The notes below the pieces were generated by a model. That model was not told where the DNA came from, searched no databases, and saw nothing but the letters and a program-made list of their open reading frames with translations. A stretch of DNA of 64,000 nucleotides from Nonomuraea guangzhouensis (lineage in GTDB: Bacteria > Actinomycetota > Actinomycetes > Streptosporangiales > Streptosporangiaceae). The stretch is taken from NCBI RefSeq assembly GCF_019396345.1, contig NZ_JAHKRM010000022.1, forward strand, positions 1 through 64,000, read 5' to 3'. Made by a program: the position numbers and the translations under genes. Positions 25,655-33,424 of this stretch are shown here, in pieces (within the stretch, counting starts at the first letter, position 1; every line of letters begins with the position of its first letter).

Positions 25655-25717
25655 GGTAACCAGCGATCCGGTCAAGTGTGCACGTCTTCCCAAGGACGTC
25701 GTCACCGGCTGGTTACC
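25655..25717. promoter_or_regulatory. Symmetric divergent promoters, marP / HEAT gene
   Basis: GGTAACCAGC (25655-25664) is the exact inverted copy of GCTGGTTACC (25708-25717). On each side the arm runs into a TANNNT hexamer (TACCTT towards marP, TACCGT towards the HEAT gene), followed 6-7 bases later by GTG or ATG. This geometry fits two facing-away leaderless promoters with the same extended -10. Confidence 0.55.
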
Positions 25718-25726
25718 GTTGACGGC

Positions 25727-26263
25727 ATGCCGCCGATCGACGAAACAGTGCGCGGCCTCATCGAAGCAGCTCTTGACGACGACGATCCCGACGGGGCGGT
25801 GCGCTGGCACGTGATCTCCGTACTACGGCAGCGCGACGATCTGGAGTCCTTCATCGAGGCGCGACGGCTCTGCGCGGCGGATGACGTCACCCAGCGCCTG
25901 CTCGGCGTGGACATCATGGGCATGCTGAAGACGTTCGCGGACCGGACGCTGCCCGTCCTGCGCTACCTCGCGGCCAGCGAGGACCACGTCATGGTGCTCT
26001 ACTCCGTGCTCATCGCCTTCGGCCACCTGGCCGACCCTCGGTCGCTGCCGTCCGTGCTCGACCTGGCCGTGCACGACGACCCACGCGTCAGGTACGGCGC
26101 CGCGTACGCGCTCCAGCACGTGCTGGGCGACCCGCCGGACCGGGCCGGGCTGAACGCGCTGCGGGCGCTGGCCGCCGACAGCGACCCCGACGTGGCCGGC
26201 TGGGCCGCGCTAGGCGTCGCGCTGACCACGGGCGACTCGGACCGCCTGGGCCCGGTCGTCTGA
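25727..26263 (+). CDS. HEAT-repeat protein
   Basis: The product is 178 residues from ATG 25727, chosen because the -10-like TACCGT lies 7 bp upstream; a GTG at 25676 is also open. Alternating helices such as VMVLYSVLIAFGHLADPRSL and RVRYGAAYALQHVLGDPP are HEAT-like repeats, suggesting a protein-interaction scaffold. No catalytic motif is seen. It is convergent with the NUDIX gene. Confidence 0.7.
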   Translation: MPPIDETVRGLIEAALDDDDPDGAVRWHVISVLRQRDDLESFIEARRLCAADDVTQRLLGVDIMGMLKTFADRTLPVLRYLAASEDHVMVLYSVLIAFGHLADPRSLPSVLDLAVHDDPRVRYGAAYALQHVLGDPPDRAGLNALRALAADSDPDVAGWAALGVALTTGDSDRLGPVV

Positions 26264-26271
26264 AGCCCTGT

Positions 26272-26919
26272 TCAGCCTCGCGAGGCCAGGTCCAGGACGT
26301 CGGGCGGCATCTCCTCCACCTGCCCGGGGTCCCACGGCCGCTCCAGGCCGCCTTCGCGCAGCACCGCGTCGAGCACCATCGCGGTGAACCCCCACACCAG
26401 CATGCCGCGCACCCGGAACGCCGGCCCGGCGAAGCCACGCGGATGTCGCAGCGTGAACCGGTTGCCCGGATCGACCAGCTCGGCGATCGGCACCCGCTCC
26501 ACGGACTCGACCTCGGCGGGCGAGGCCGCGTGCACCGCCGACGGTGTGTGCCACCAGCCGACGACCGGCGTGACCCGGTTGTCGCTGCGCCAGACGAAGA
26601 GCTCGGGCATCGTGCCGAGCACGGTCACGCCGCTCGGGTCGAGGCCGGTCTCCTCCTCCGCCTCGCGCAGCGCCGCCCCGACGGGCCCGCCGTCCTCCGG
26701 ATCCACGCCGCCGCCCGGGAACGCCGGCTGGCCCGCGTGCCTGCGCCCGTTCGAGCTGCGCTGAATGAGCAGCACGTCGGGGCCGAGCGGCCCCTCGCCG
26801 AACAGCAACAGCACCGCCGCGGGCCGGCCGCCCTCGGCGGGCGGCCGCAGCCCGGAGGGCACCGAAGTACGTACGGCCTGCGCCGCGAGCCTGTCGAGCC
26901 AGTGGGGCACCTGAGTCAC
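26272..26919 (-). CDS. NUDIX hydrolase, CoA pyrophosphatase-like
   Basis: The product is 215 residues from GTG 26919. The Nudix box runs from GGGVDPEDGG to REAEEETGL (about 70-92) with all the acidic residues. The preceding QRSSNGRRHAGQPAFPGG matches the UPF0035 signature of CoA-type pyrophosphatases (Rv3672c position). It would cleave CoA or related dinucleotides in the cytoplasm. It lies just downstream of nth on the same strand. Confidence 0.85.
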   Translation of the reverse strand: MTQVPHWLDRLAAQAVRTSVPSGLRPPAEGGRPAAVLLLFGEGPLGPDVLLIQRSSNGRRHAGQPAFPGGGVDPEDGGPVGAALREAEEETGLDPSGVTVLGTMPELFVWRSDNRVTPVVGWWHTPSAVHAASPAEVESVERVPIAELVDPGNRFTLRHPRGFAGPAFRVRGMLVWGFTAMVLDAVLREGGLERPWDPGQVEEMPPDVLDLASRG

Positions 26920-26959
26920 GCAATCTCCAACACGCCGGGGCTTCGGGGACTTCCCCGTT

Positions 26960-27667
26960 TTACGAGAAGGGGCCCGATCTCACGAGCTTCTGGGCCTTGG
27001 CGGTGTCGGTGGGGCCGGTGCCGTACGAGGGGCAGAGGGCGGCCAGCGGGCAGACGCCGCAGGCCGGCGTGCGGGAGTGGCAGATGCGGCGGCCGTGCCA
27101 GATCACCCGGTGCGAGAAGACCGTCCACTCGCGCTTGGGGATCAGCTCCCCCACCACGTGCTCGATCTTGACCGGGTCGGTCTCCTCGGTCCAGCCGAAG
27201 CGGCGGACCAGCCGCTGGAAGTGCGTGTCGACGGTGAGCCCAGGCACGTCGAAGGCGTTGCCGAGCACCACGTTGGCCGTCTTGCGGCCCACGCCGGGCA
27301 GCTTGACCAGGTCCTTCAGCTTGTTGGGCACCACCCCTCCGTGGTGCTCGCACACGGCCTGGGCCATGCCGATGATGCTGTTGGTCTTGGCGCGGAAGAA
27401 CCCCGTCGAGCGGATGATCTCTTCCATCTCGGCTCGGTCGGCGCCCGCATAGTCATCCACTGTCGGGTACTTGGCGAAGAGGACTGGAGTAACCATGTTG
27501 ACCCTCTTGTCCGTACACTGCGCCGAGAGGATCGTCGCGACCAGCAGTTCGAGCGGGGTACCGAAGTCGAGCTCGCAATGGGCGTCGGGGTAGGTTTCCG
27601 CCAGGATGCGATTCATCCGGCGTGCGCGACGCACGAGGGCGAGCCTGGACTCAGTGGGCATTCCCAT
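26960..27667 (-). CDS. nth: Endonuclease III
   Basis: A DNA glycosylase/AP lyase that removes oxidised pyrimidines. It is 235 residues. The helix-hairpin-helix LPGVGRKTANVVLG (about 122) contains the catalytic Lys. The catalytic Asp is in VDTHFQRL. The 4Fe-4S cluster ligands are in CHSRTPACGVCPLAALC, spaced C-x6-C-x2-C-x5-C. Complete and typical. It is divergent from the Crp gene. Confidence 0.95.
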   Translation of the reverse strand: MGMPTESRLALVRRARRMNRILAETYPDAHCELDFGTPLELLVATILSAQCTDKRVNMVTPVLFAKYPTVDDYAGADRAEMEEIIRSTGFFRAKTNSIIGMAQAVCEHHGGVVPNKLKDLVKLPGVGRKTANVVLGNAFDVPGLTVDTHFQRLVRRFGWTEETDPVKIEHVVGELIPKREWTVFSHRVIWHGRRICHSRTPACGVCPLAALCPSYGTGPTDTAKAQKLVRSGPFS

Positions 27668-27723
27668 AGCCTACGTGTGCCGCCCGGAGTGGGGTGCGTC
27701 ACAATGGCAGCAGAGGAGGCAGA

Positions 27724-28404
27724 GTGAACACCGAAGATGTGCTGGGCAAGGCCCCCCTGTTCGCCGCGCTTGACCGTGAGAGCGCCGCGGCGCTGCGGAC
27801 GAGCATCACCGAAGTCCAGCTGTCCAAGGGACAGACGCTCTTCCACGAGAACGAGACAGGCGACCGGCTCTACGTCGTGCTCGAAGGCAAGATCAAGCTG
27901 TCGCGCACCTCGCCCGACGGCCGGGAAAACCTGCTGAGCGTGCTGGGCCCGAGCGAGATGTTCGGCGAGCTGTCCCTGTTCGACCCGCGTCCCCGCACGG
28001 CCTCCGCGACCGCGCTGACCGACGTGCGCCTGGCCGGGCTGGGCCACGACGACCTGCGTCCCTGGCTCACCGGCCGTCCCGAGGTGGCGCTCCACCTGCT
28101 GCGGGCGCTGGCCCAGCGGCTGCGCCGCACCAACGACGTGCTGGCCGACCTGGTCTTCACCGACGTGCCCGGCCGGGTGGCCAAGCAGCTGCTCGACCTG
28201 GCCGAGCGGTTCGGCACCAAGACCGACGACGGGCTGCGCGTCCACCACGACCTCACCCAGGAGGAGCTGGCCCAGCTCGTCGGCGCCTCACGCGAGACGG
28301 TCAACAAGGCTCTCGCCGACTTCGCGCAGCGCGGCTGGCTGCGCATCGAGGCCAAGGCCGTGGTCATCCTCGACATGGACCGCCTCTACAACCGCTCCAG
28401 GTAG
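27724..28404 (+). CDS. crp: Crp/Fnr-family transcription regulator
   Basis: The product is 226 residues from GTG 27724, with GAGGAGG 7 bp upstream; an upstream start at 27694 lacks a ribosome site. The cyclic nucleotide-binding domain (about 10-120) includes GEMFGELSLFDPRPRTASATA (FGE...R-T/S-A phosphate cassette). The HTH is LTQEELAQLVGASRETVNKALADF. It is the Rv3676/SCO3571 equivalent, a global cAMP-responsive regulator. The 3' end overlaps the convergent MBL gene by 19 bp. Confidence 0.93.
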   Translation: MNTEDVLGKAPLFAALDRESAAALRTSITEVQLSKGQTLFHENETGDRLYVVLEGKIKLSRTSPDGRENLLSVLGPSEMFGELSLFDPRPRTASATALTDVRLAGLGHDDLRPWLTGRPEVALHLLRALAQRLRRTNDVLADLVFTDVPGRVAKQLLDLAERFGTKTDDGLRVHHDLTQEELAQLVGASRETVNKALADFAQRGWLRIEAKAVVILDMDRLYNRSR

Positions 28405-29174
28405 TCGAGCTGGGCCCGCACCGACATCTCGGCCGCGGGCCACAGCGAGGTGTCGACGTCGCTGTAGACGATCTCCACGATCTGGCGGGGCGTCTTGGCG
28501 CCCTGGCGCAGCGCCGCCCTGATCTGGTCGAGGCGCTGCCGCCGGTGCGCGAGATAGCCGTCGAGCACGCCGATCGGGTCGGCCAGCACCGGGCCGTGGC
28601 CCGGCAGCAGCGCCGCCACGCCCAGCTCCTCGGCCATGGTCCTGAGCCGGTCGAGGCTGCGCAGGTAGTCGGCCAGGTCACCGTCGTGGGCGATCACCGT
28701 GGTGCCGCGGCCGAGCACGGTGTCGCCGGTCAGCATGGCCTCGTCCTGGGGCAGCCAGAAGCAGAGCGAGTCGAACGAGTGCCCCGGCGTGCCGTACACG
28801 CGCACCTCGACGTCGCCGGCGCGCACCACGTCGCCGTCGCCGAGCCCCTCGTCGCCGAGCCGGTGCTTGGGGTCGAGCGCCCGTACGGGCGCGCCGACCA
28901 GCTCGGCGAAGCGCTTGGCGCCGCCGCTGTGGTCGTGGTGGCCGTGGGTGAGCAGGATCCGGCTCACCCGGCGCCCGGCGAGGTGATCGGCGACCCGGCG
29001 CAGGTGCCGCTCGTCGTCGGGGCCCGGGTCGATGACGATGGTGTCCTGTTCGCCGATGATCCAGGTGTTCGTGCCGTCGAGGGTCATCGGTGACGGGTTG
29101 GGGGCGAGGAGGTTCTCGGCGTGGGCCGTACGGGATCCGTCGGGTGAGCCGGCCGGGATGTGCAGGCCGCTCAT
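28386..29174 (-). CDS. Metallo-beta-lactamase-fold hydrolase
   Basis: The product is 262 residues. LLTHGHHDHSGG is the HxHxDH zinc motif, VYGTPGHSFDSL and MLTGDTVLG provide further ligands, and LLPGHGPVLADP is the last His motif. The C-terminal domain (PRQIVEIVY) is like the LACTB2-type hydrolases (Rv3677c position). The ATG overlaps the upstream NUDIX gene by 4 bp, so the two are coupled. Confidence 0.88.
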   Translation of the reverse strand: MSGLHIPAGSPDGSRTAHAENLLAPNPSPMTLDGTNTWIIGEQDTIVIDPGPDDERHLRRVADHLAGRRVSRILLTHGHHDHSGGAKRFAELVGAPVRALDPKHRLGDEGLGDGDVVRAGDVEVRVYGTPGHSFDSLCFWLPQDEAMLTGDTVLGRGTTVIAHDGDLADYLRSLDRLRTMAEELGVAALLPGHGPVLADPIGVLDGYLAHRRQRLDQIRAALRQGAKTPRQIVEIVYSDVDTSLWPAAEMSVRAQLDYLERL

Positions 29175-29974
29175 GCCGTCACCAGCTGGAACTCACCGTC
29201 GACCTCCACGACCCTGGGCAGGATCGTGACGATCTCGCGCCGCGCGGCCAGGACGGCCTCCACCGAGTCGCAGGCGGCCAGTTCGTTCAGCGTGCGGTAG
29301 GTGGGCGGCATCAGGAAGATCTTTCCCTCGTGCGCCAGCTCGACGGCGTCGGCCGGGCGTTTCCAGGCGACCTGGTCGGCCTCGCCGCCGACATCGCGGG
29401 TGCGCTGCCCCTCGGGGAGCACGGCGGCGAAGAAGCGGGTGTCGAAGCGCCGGGTCTCGATCTCCGGCGTGATCCAGTGCGCCCAGGGCTTGAGCAGGTC
29501 CGAGCGGAGCACCAGGCCGCGCTTGGCGAGGAAGTCGGCGAAGGCCAGGCTCCGGTCGATCAGCGCGAGCCGGTCGGCCTCCCAGTCGTCTCCCGTGGTG
29601 TCGTCGACGACCGAATCGGGCCCCGGCCCCGCGAGCAGCACCCCCGACTCCTCGAAGGTCTCCCGTACGGCCGCGCAGACCAGGCCGCGCGCCACCGCCT
29701 CGTCCGCGCCGAAGACCTCGCCCCAGTCGGCCGGAGACGGCCCGGCCCAGGCGACGGCGTGGTCGGTGTCACGGGGATCGACCGAGCCGCCGGGGAAGAC
29801 GTAGGCGCCCGCCGCGAAGGCCATCGTGGCCTTGCGCCGGAGCAGATATACCTCTGGCCCCTCGCGCAGGATCACCACCGTGGCGGCGTCCCGCGCGGGG
29901 ACCGGCTGGACACGTCCGGCGAGGATGTCCCTGGCTCGCTCGGCGAGCTCGTCCGGGAGTCGAAGACCAGTCAC
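29171..29974 (-). CDS. NUDIX hydrolase, NUDT19-like
   Basis: The product is 267 residues. FPGGSVDPRD begins a split Nudix box that continues at VRETFEESGVLL. The insertion between the two halves is typical of NUDT7/NUDT19-type long-box proteins. YLLRRKATMAFAAGAYVFPGG precedes it. The substrate is unknown and may be an acyl-CoA or CoA derivative. It is translationally coupled to the MBL gene. Confidence 0.82.
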   Translation of the reverse strand: MTGLRLPDELAERARDILAGRVQPVPARDAATVVILREGPEVYLLRRKATMAFAAGAYVFPGGSVDPRDTDHAVAWAGPSPADWGEVFGADEAVARGLVCAAVRETFEESGVLLAGPGPDSVVDDTTGDDWEADRLALIDRSLAFADFLAKRGLVLRSDLLKPWAHWITPEIETRRFDTRFFAAVLPEGQRTRDVGGEADQVAWKRPADAVELAHEGKIFLMPPTYRTLNELAACDSVEAVLAARREIVTILPRVVEVDGEFQLVTA

Positions 29975-30023
29975 ATGACCTCCTTCTAGAACATCACTCG
30001 GGTCATGGTGACATATCCGGACT

Positions 30024-30482
30024 CTAGGCGACCTCGGCGATCAGCTCCACCTCGACCGGAGCATCGAGCGGCAGCGCGGCGACGCCCACGGCGCTGCGGG
30101 CGTGCTTGCCCGCCTCACCCAGCACCTCGGCGAGCAGCTCGCTCGCGCCGTTGGCGACCTGGGGCTGCTGCGTGAAGGCGGGGTCACTGGCCACGAACGC
30201 CACGACCTTGACGATCCGCACGACCTTGGCCAGGTCGCCGATCTCGGCCTTCAGCGCGGCCAGCGCGTTGAGCGCGCAGATCCTGGCCAGCTCGCGGGCG
30301 TCGTCGAGACCGACCTCGGCGCCGACCTTGCCGGTCTGGGCCATCTTGCCGTCGACCAAGGGCACCTGGCCCGAGGTGTAGACGAGGTCACCGGTCCGTA
30401 CGGCCGGCACATACGCGGCCAACGGCGCGACGACTTCGGGCAGCGTCAGCCCGAGCTCGGCGATCTTCTCTTCGGGTGTCAC
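30024..30482 (-). CDS. RidA family protein
   Basis: The product is 152 residues from GTG 30482, with GGGAG 6-7 bp upstream. The frame remains open to 31313 but that part is antisense to the ArsA gene. LVYTSGQVPLVDGK and CALNALAALKAEIGDL are RidA/YjgF motifs; VKVVAFVASDPAF follows. It probably deaminates reactive enamines/imines. The start overlaps the small DUF4177-like gene by GTGA. Confidence 0.88.
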   Translation of the reverse strand: MTPEEKIAELGLTLPEVVAPLAAYVPAVRTGDLVYTSGQVPLVDGKMAQTGKVGAEVGLDDARELARICALNALAALKAEIGDLAKVVRIVKVVAFVASDPAFTQQPQVANGASELLAEVLGEAGKHARSAVGVAALPLDAPVEVELIAEVA

Positions 30483-30634
30483 TGCTTCTCCCTCTTGAAG
30501 TAGGCGACGAGCTGCTCGGGCGTCGCACCCTGCAGGATCTGGACCAGCTCCCAGCCGTCGGCTCCGAAGTTGTCCAGGATCATCTTGGTGTTGTGGATCA
30601 GCACCGGAGCCGTCAGGTACTCCCATTTCTTCAT
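30479..30634 (-). CDS. Small DUF4177-like protein
   Basis: This 51-residue gene is easily missed. The translation begins MKKWEYLTAPVLIHNTK and ends QLVAYFKREKQ. WEYLTAPV and FGADGWELVQI are the DUF4177 signature. The stop overlaps the RidA start (GTGA), which supports a real coupled gene. The function is unknown. It is divergent from the first ArsA gene. Confidence 0.8.
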   Translation of the reverse strand: MKKWEYLTAPVLIHNTKMILDNFGADGWELVQILQGATPEQLVAYFKREKQ

Positions 30635-30722
30635 GAGGGCCAGCGTAGGCGCACCGGAGTGTGAGCAATCTCAAAGGGTGGTCATCGGCATCTGGTAAAT
30701 AACCGTTCGGTAGCCTCGAAAC

Positions 30723-31718
30723 GTGGACTCTCGGGACACCGATTGGGACGGCGTGCGACTGCACGTGGTCACCGGCAAAGGCGGCACAGGCAAGACCACA
30801 GTCGCCGCGGCCCTCGCCCTGGCACTGGCCTCGGGCGGGCGCAAGGTGCTGCTCGTCGAGGTGGAGGGCAGGCAGGGCATCGCGCAGATCTTCGACCTGC
30901 CGCCGCTGCCGTACGAGGAGCGCCGGATCGCCGTGGCCCCGTCGGGCGGCGACGTCTACGCGCTGGCCATAGACCCCGAGGAGGCCATGCTCGAGTACAT
31001 GGAGATGTTCTACGGCATGCGCAGGGCGGGGCGGGCGCTGACCAAGATGGGCATCGTCGACTTCGCGACCACGGTCGCACCCGGCTTCCGCGACGTCCTG
31101 GTGACCGGCAAGACCACCGAGGCCGTGCGCCGTCGCGGCAAGAACGGCAAGCGGGTCTACGACGCGGTCGTGCTCGACGCGCCGCCGACCGGCCGTATCT
31201 CGCGCTTCCTGAACGTCACCCAGGAGGTCGCCGGGCTGGCCAGAGTCGGTCCGATCAAGAATCACTCCGATCTGGTGAACAAGGTCGTGAAATCTCCGGA
31301 AACAGCGGTGCACTTCATCACCTTGCTGGAGGAGATGCCGGTTCAGGAGACGCTGGACGGGATCGCCGAATTGCAGTCGGCGGGGCTACCGCCCGGTGGG
31401 ATCTTCATCAACATGGTGCGTGAATCACTGCTTCCGCAGGCCGCACTTGACAGTGCTGTCAAGGGCCGATTCGACGTCGCCGAGCTCACACTCGGGCTCA
31501 AGGCGGCCGGTCTCGCCGACGGCGCCTCCTCGACGGCGGAGGCACTGGCGGAAGAGGTCGCCGAGCATGCCCGCCGTACCGACCTGGAACGCGCCGAGCG
31601 CGCCTCGCTGGCGCAGGCGACCCTGCCGTCCTACGAGTTGCCGCTGCTGGCCGACGGCGTCGACCTGGCCGGCCTGTACGAGCTGGCCGAGTCCATCCGC
31701 ACCCAGGGAGCAGCGTGA
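30723..31718 (+). CDS. ArsA/GET3-like ATPase, first copy
   Basis: The product is 331 residues from GTG 30723. The P-loop GKGGTGKTTVAAAL is at about residue 17, switch-like VVLDAPPTGRISRFLNV at about 150, and FINMVRES after it. It is the Rv3679/SCO3577 family. No arsB or arsenic regulator is nearby, so arsenite export is unlikely. The TAGCCT hexamer at 30711-30716 is 6 bp before the GTG, suggesting a leaderless mRNA. The stop overlaps the second copy by GTGA. Confidence 0.9.
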   Translation: MDSRDTDWDGVRLHVVTGKGGTGKTTVAAALALALASGGRKVLLVEVEGRQGIAQIFDLPPLPYEERRIAVAPSGGDVYALAIDPEEAMLEYMEMFYGMRRAGRALTKMGIVDFATTVAPGFRDVLVTGKTTEAVRRRGKNGKRVYDAVVLDAPPTGRISRFLNVTQEVAGLARVGPIKNHSDLVNKVVKSPETAVHFITLLEEMPVQETLDGIAELQSAGLPPGGIFINMVRESLLPQAALDSAVKGRFDVAELTLGLKAAGLADGASSTAEALAEEVAEHARRTDLERAERASLAQATLPSYELPLLADGVDLAGLYELAESIRTQGAA

Positions 31719-32842
31719 AGAAGCCCGCCGTACTCGACGTCGACGCCATCCTCGACGACCAGGGCACCCGGATCATCGTCTGCTGCGGCGCCGGCGGTGT
31801 GGGCAAGACCACCACGGCCGCCGCCCTGGGGCTGCGGGCCGCCGAGCGCGGCAGGTGCGCGGTCGTGCTGACCGTCGACCCCGCGCGGCGGCTGGCGCAG
31901 TCGATGGGGCTCACCGAGCTCGACAACACGCCACGGCTGATCAGCTCGCCCGAGGGCGGGGGCCAGTTGTTCGCGATGATGCTCGACATGAAGCGGACGT
32001 TCGACGAGATCATCGAGGCGCACGCCGACCCCGAGCGGGCCCGCCAGATCCTGTCCAACCCCTTCTACCAGTCGCTGTCCTCCAGCTTCGCCGGCACCCA
32101 GGAGTACATGGCGATGGAGAAGCTGGGCCAGCTGCGCCGCTCGGACGAATGGGACCTGATCATCGTCGACACGCCGCCCTCGCGGTCCGCGCTCGACTTC
32201 CTCGACGCCCCCGAGCGCCTCGGGCGCTTCCTCGACGGGCGGTTCATCCGGCTGCTGACCGCGCCCGCCAAGGCGGGAGGGCGCAGCGCGTTCAGGCTGC
32301 TCAACGCCGGGTTCGGGCTCATGGCGGGCGCGATGACCAAGCTGCTGGGCGCGCAGGTCATCAAGGACCTGCAGACGTTCGTGTCGGCGCTCGACGCCGT
32401 CTTCGGCGGGTTCAGGCAGCGCGCGGAGATGACCTACCGGCTGCTCCAGGCGCCCGGCACGGCCTTCGTGGTGGTGGCCACGCCTGAGCGCGACGCGATG
32501 CGCGAGGCGTCCTACTTCGTCGAGCGGCTCGCTGAGGAGCGCATGCCCTTGGCCGGACTTGTGGTCAACCGGGTGCACGAACCCACCGCAGCGGCGCTCT
32601 CAGCCGCGCGTAGCGCCGCCGCGGCGGAAGACCTGGAGTCGCGGGGCGAACATGAGCTGACCGCCGCCGTACTGCGGCTGCACACCGGCAGGATGCAGCT
32701 CGCCGCCCGCGAGCACCGGGAGCGGGACCATTTCACTTCGGCCCACCCCACGGTGCCGGTCGTCCAGGTAAGTGCGATGTCGGAGGATGTCCACGATCTA
32801 GCGGGTCTACGCCGGATCGGAGAGCTCCTCGCCACCACATGA
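31715..32842 (+). CDS. ArsA/GET3-like ATPase, second copy
   Basis: The product is 375 residues. The P-loop CGAGGVGKTTTAAALGLRAA is at about residue 24, LTVDPARRLAQSMG follows, and LIIVDTPPSRSALDFLDAP is the switch II region (about 148). It is the Rv3680/SCO3578 family and overlaps the first copy, so the two probably form a heterodimer. A perfect terminator palindrome follows the stop. Confidence 0.9.
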   Translation: MKKPAVLDVDAILDDQGTRIIVCCGAGGVGKTTTAAALGLRAAERGRCAVVLTVDPARRLAQSMGLTELDNTPRLISSPEGGGQLFAMMLDMKRTFDEIIEAHADPERARQILSNPFYQSLSSSFAGTQEYMAMEKLGQLRRSDEWDLIIVDTPPSRSALDFLDAPERLGRFLDGRFIRLLTAPAKAGGRSAFRLLNAGFGLMAGAMTKLLGAQVIKDLQTFVSALDAVFGGFRQRAEMTYRLLQAPGTAFVVVATPERDAMREASYFVERLAEERMPLAGLVVNRVHEPTAAALSAARSAAAAEDLESRGEHELTAAVLRLHTGRMQLAAREHRERDHFTSAHPTVPVVQVSAMSEDVHDLAGLRRIGELLATT

Positions 32843-32874
32843 GAGTACGGCCGGTGCCGGCACCGGCCGTACTC
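32843..32874. terminator. Bidirectional terminator between ArsA and wblA
   Basis: GAGTACGGCCGGTGCC (32843-32858) is directly followed by its exact reverse complement (32859-32874), a 32-bp perfect palindrome located between two convergent genes. Confidence 0.85.
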
Positions 32875-32886
32875 CCGAGGCTTGGG

Positions 32887-33183
32887 TCAGCCTGCGATCA
32901 ACTCGTTAGTCCGTTCGTACTCTTCCTTGGCGGACTCGAGCAGCTCTCGCCACGAGTCCACGTCAGGACGCCGCCGAAGCAGAGCCCGCCGTTCCCGTTC
33001 CGTCATACCGCCCCACACGCCAAACTCGATGCGGTTGTCCAGCGCATCGGCGAGGCATTCGGTACGGACCGGGCATCCTCGGCAGATCAGCTTCGCCCTG
33101 TTCTGTGCGGCTCCCTGGACGAACAGCGCGTCCGGGTCCGCTCCTCGACAGGCGGCACGGGAGGTCCAATCCGTGATCCACAT
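32887..33183 (-). CDS. wblA: WhiB-family regulator WblA (WhiB4)
   Basis: The product is 98 residues. Four conserved cysteines (ACRGADPD, then CRGCPVRTEC) bind a 4Fe-4S cluster. GVWGGMTERERRALL is the WhiB turn and basic tail. Its place between the ArsA pair and a class A PBP identifies it as the wblA (SCO3579)/whiB4 (Rv3681c) orthologue, a redox-sensitive regulator of development and antibiotic production in Streptomyces. AGGGGAG lies about 10 bp upstream of the ATG. About 240 bp of gene-free DNA separate it from the PBP gene. Confidence 0.93.
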   Translation of the reverse strand: MWITDWTSRAACRGADPDALFVQGAAQNRAKLICRGCPVRTECLADALDNRIEFGVWGGMTERERRALLRRRPDVDSWRELLESAKEEYERTNELIAG

Positions 33184-33424
33184 TTCGACCCCACTCCCCT
33201 TAGGTGGTCAGTCGTCATTTGGGGCCGACGGGCGCGGGCGCCGAGCCTCCGTATTCAGTTGCCGCAGAGGAGAACGTACGCAACTAGACGTTCGGGCCGA
33301 CAGACCCCAGAGGACCAATTTCTCGCTGCAGTCTTGACCGGGAATGACTAGTCACCCCCGTCAGTCAAGGCGAAATGGTGCCGAGTTACCGATAAGGTCA
33401 CCCATTCGACGTACTCTGTGTCTT

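Noticed and set aside
30024..31313. 429-residue minus-strand protein containing RidA
   Set aside because: Only the last 152 residues match RidA; the rest is antisense to the first ArsA gene, and a GTG with GGGAG sets the start at 30482.
30723..32842. Arsenic resistance operon
   Set aside because: The ArsA-like pair lacks arsB, arsC, arsR and the surroundings match the conserved wblA block, so arsenite export is not supported.
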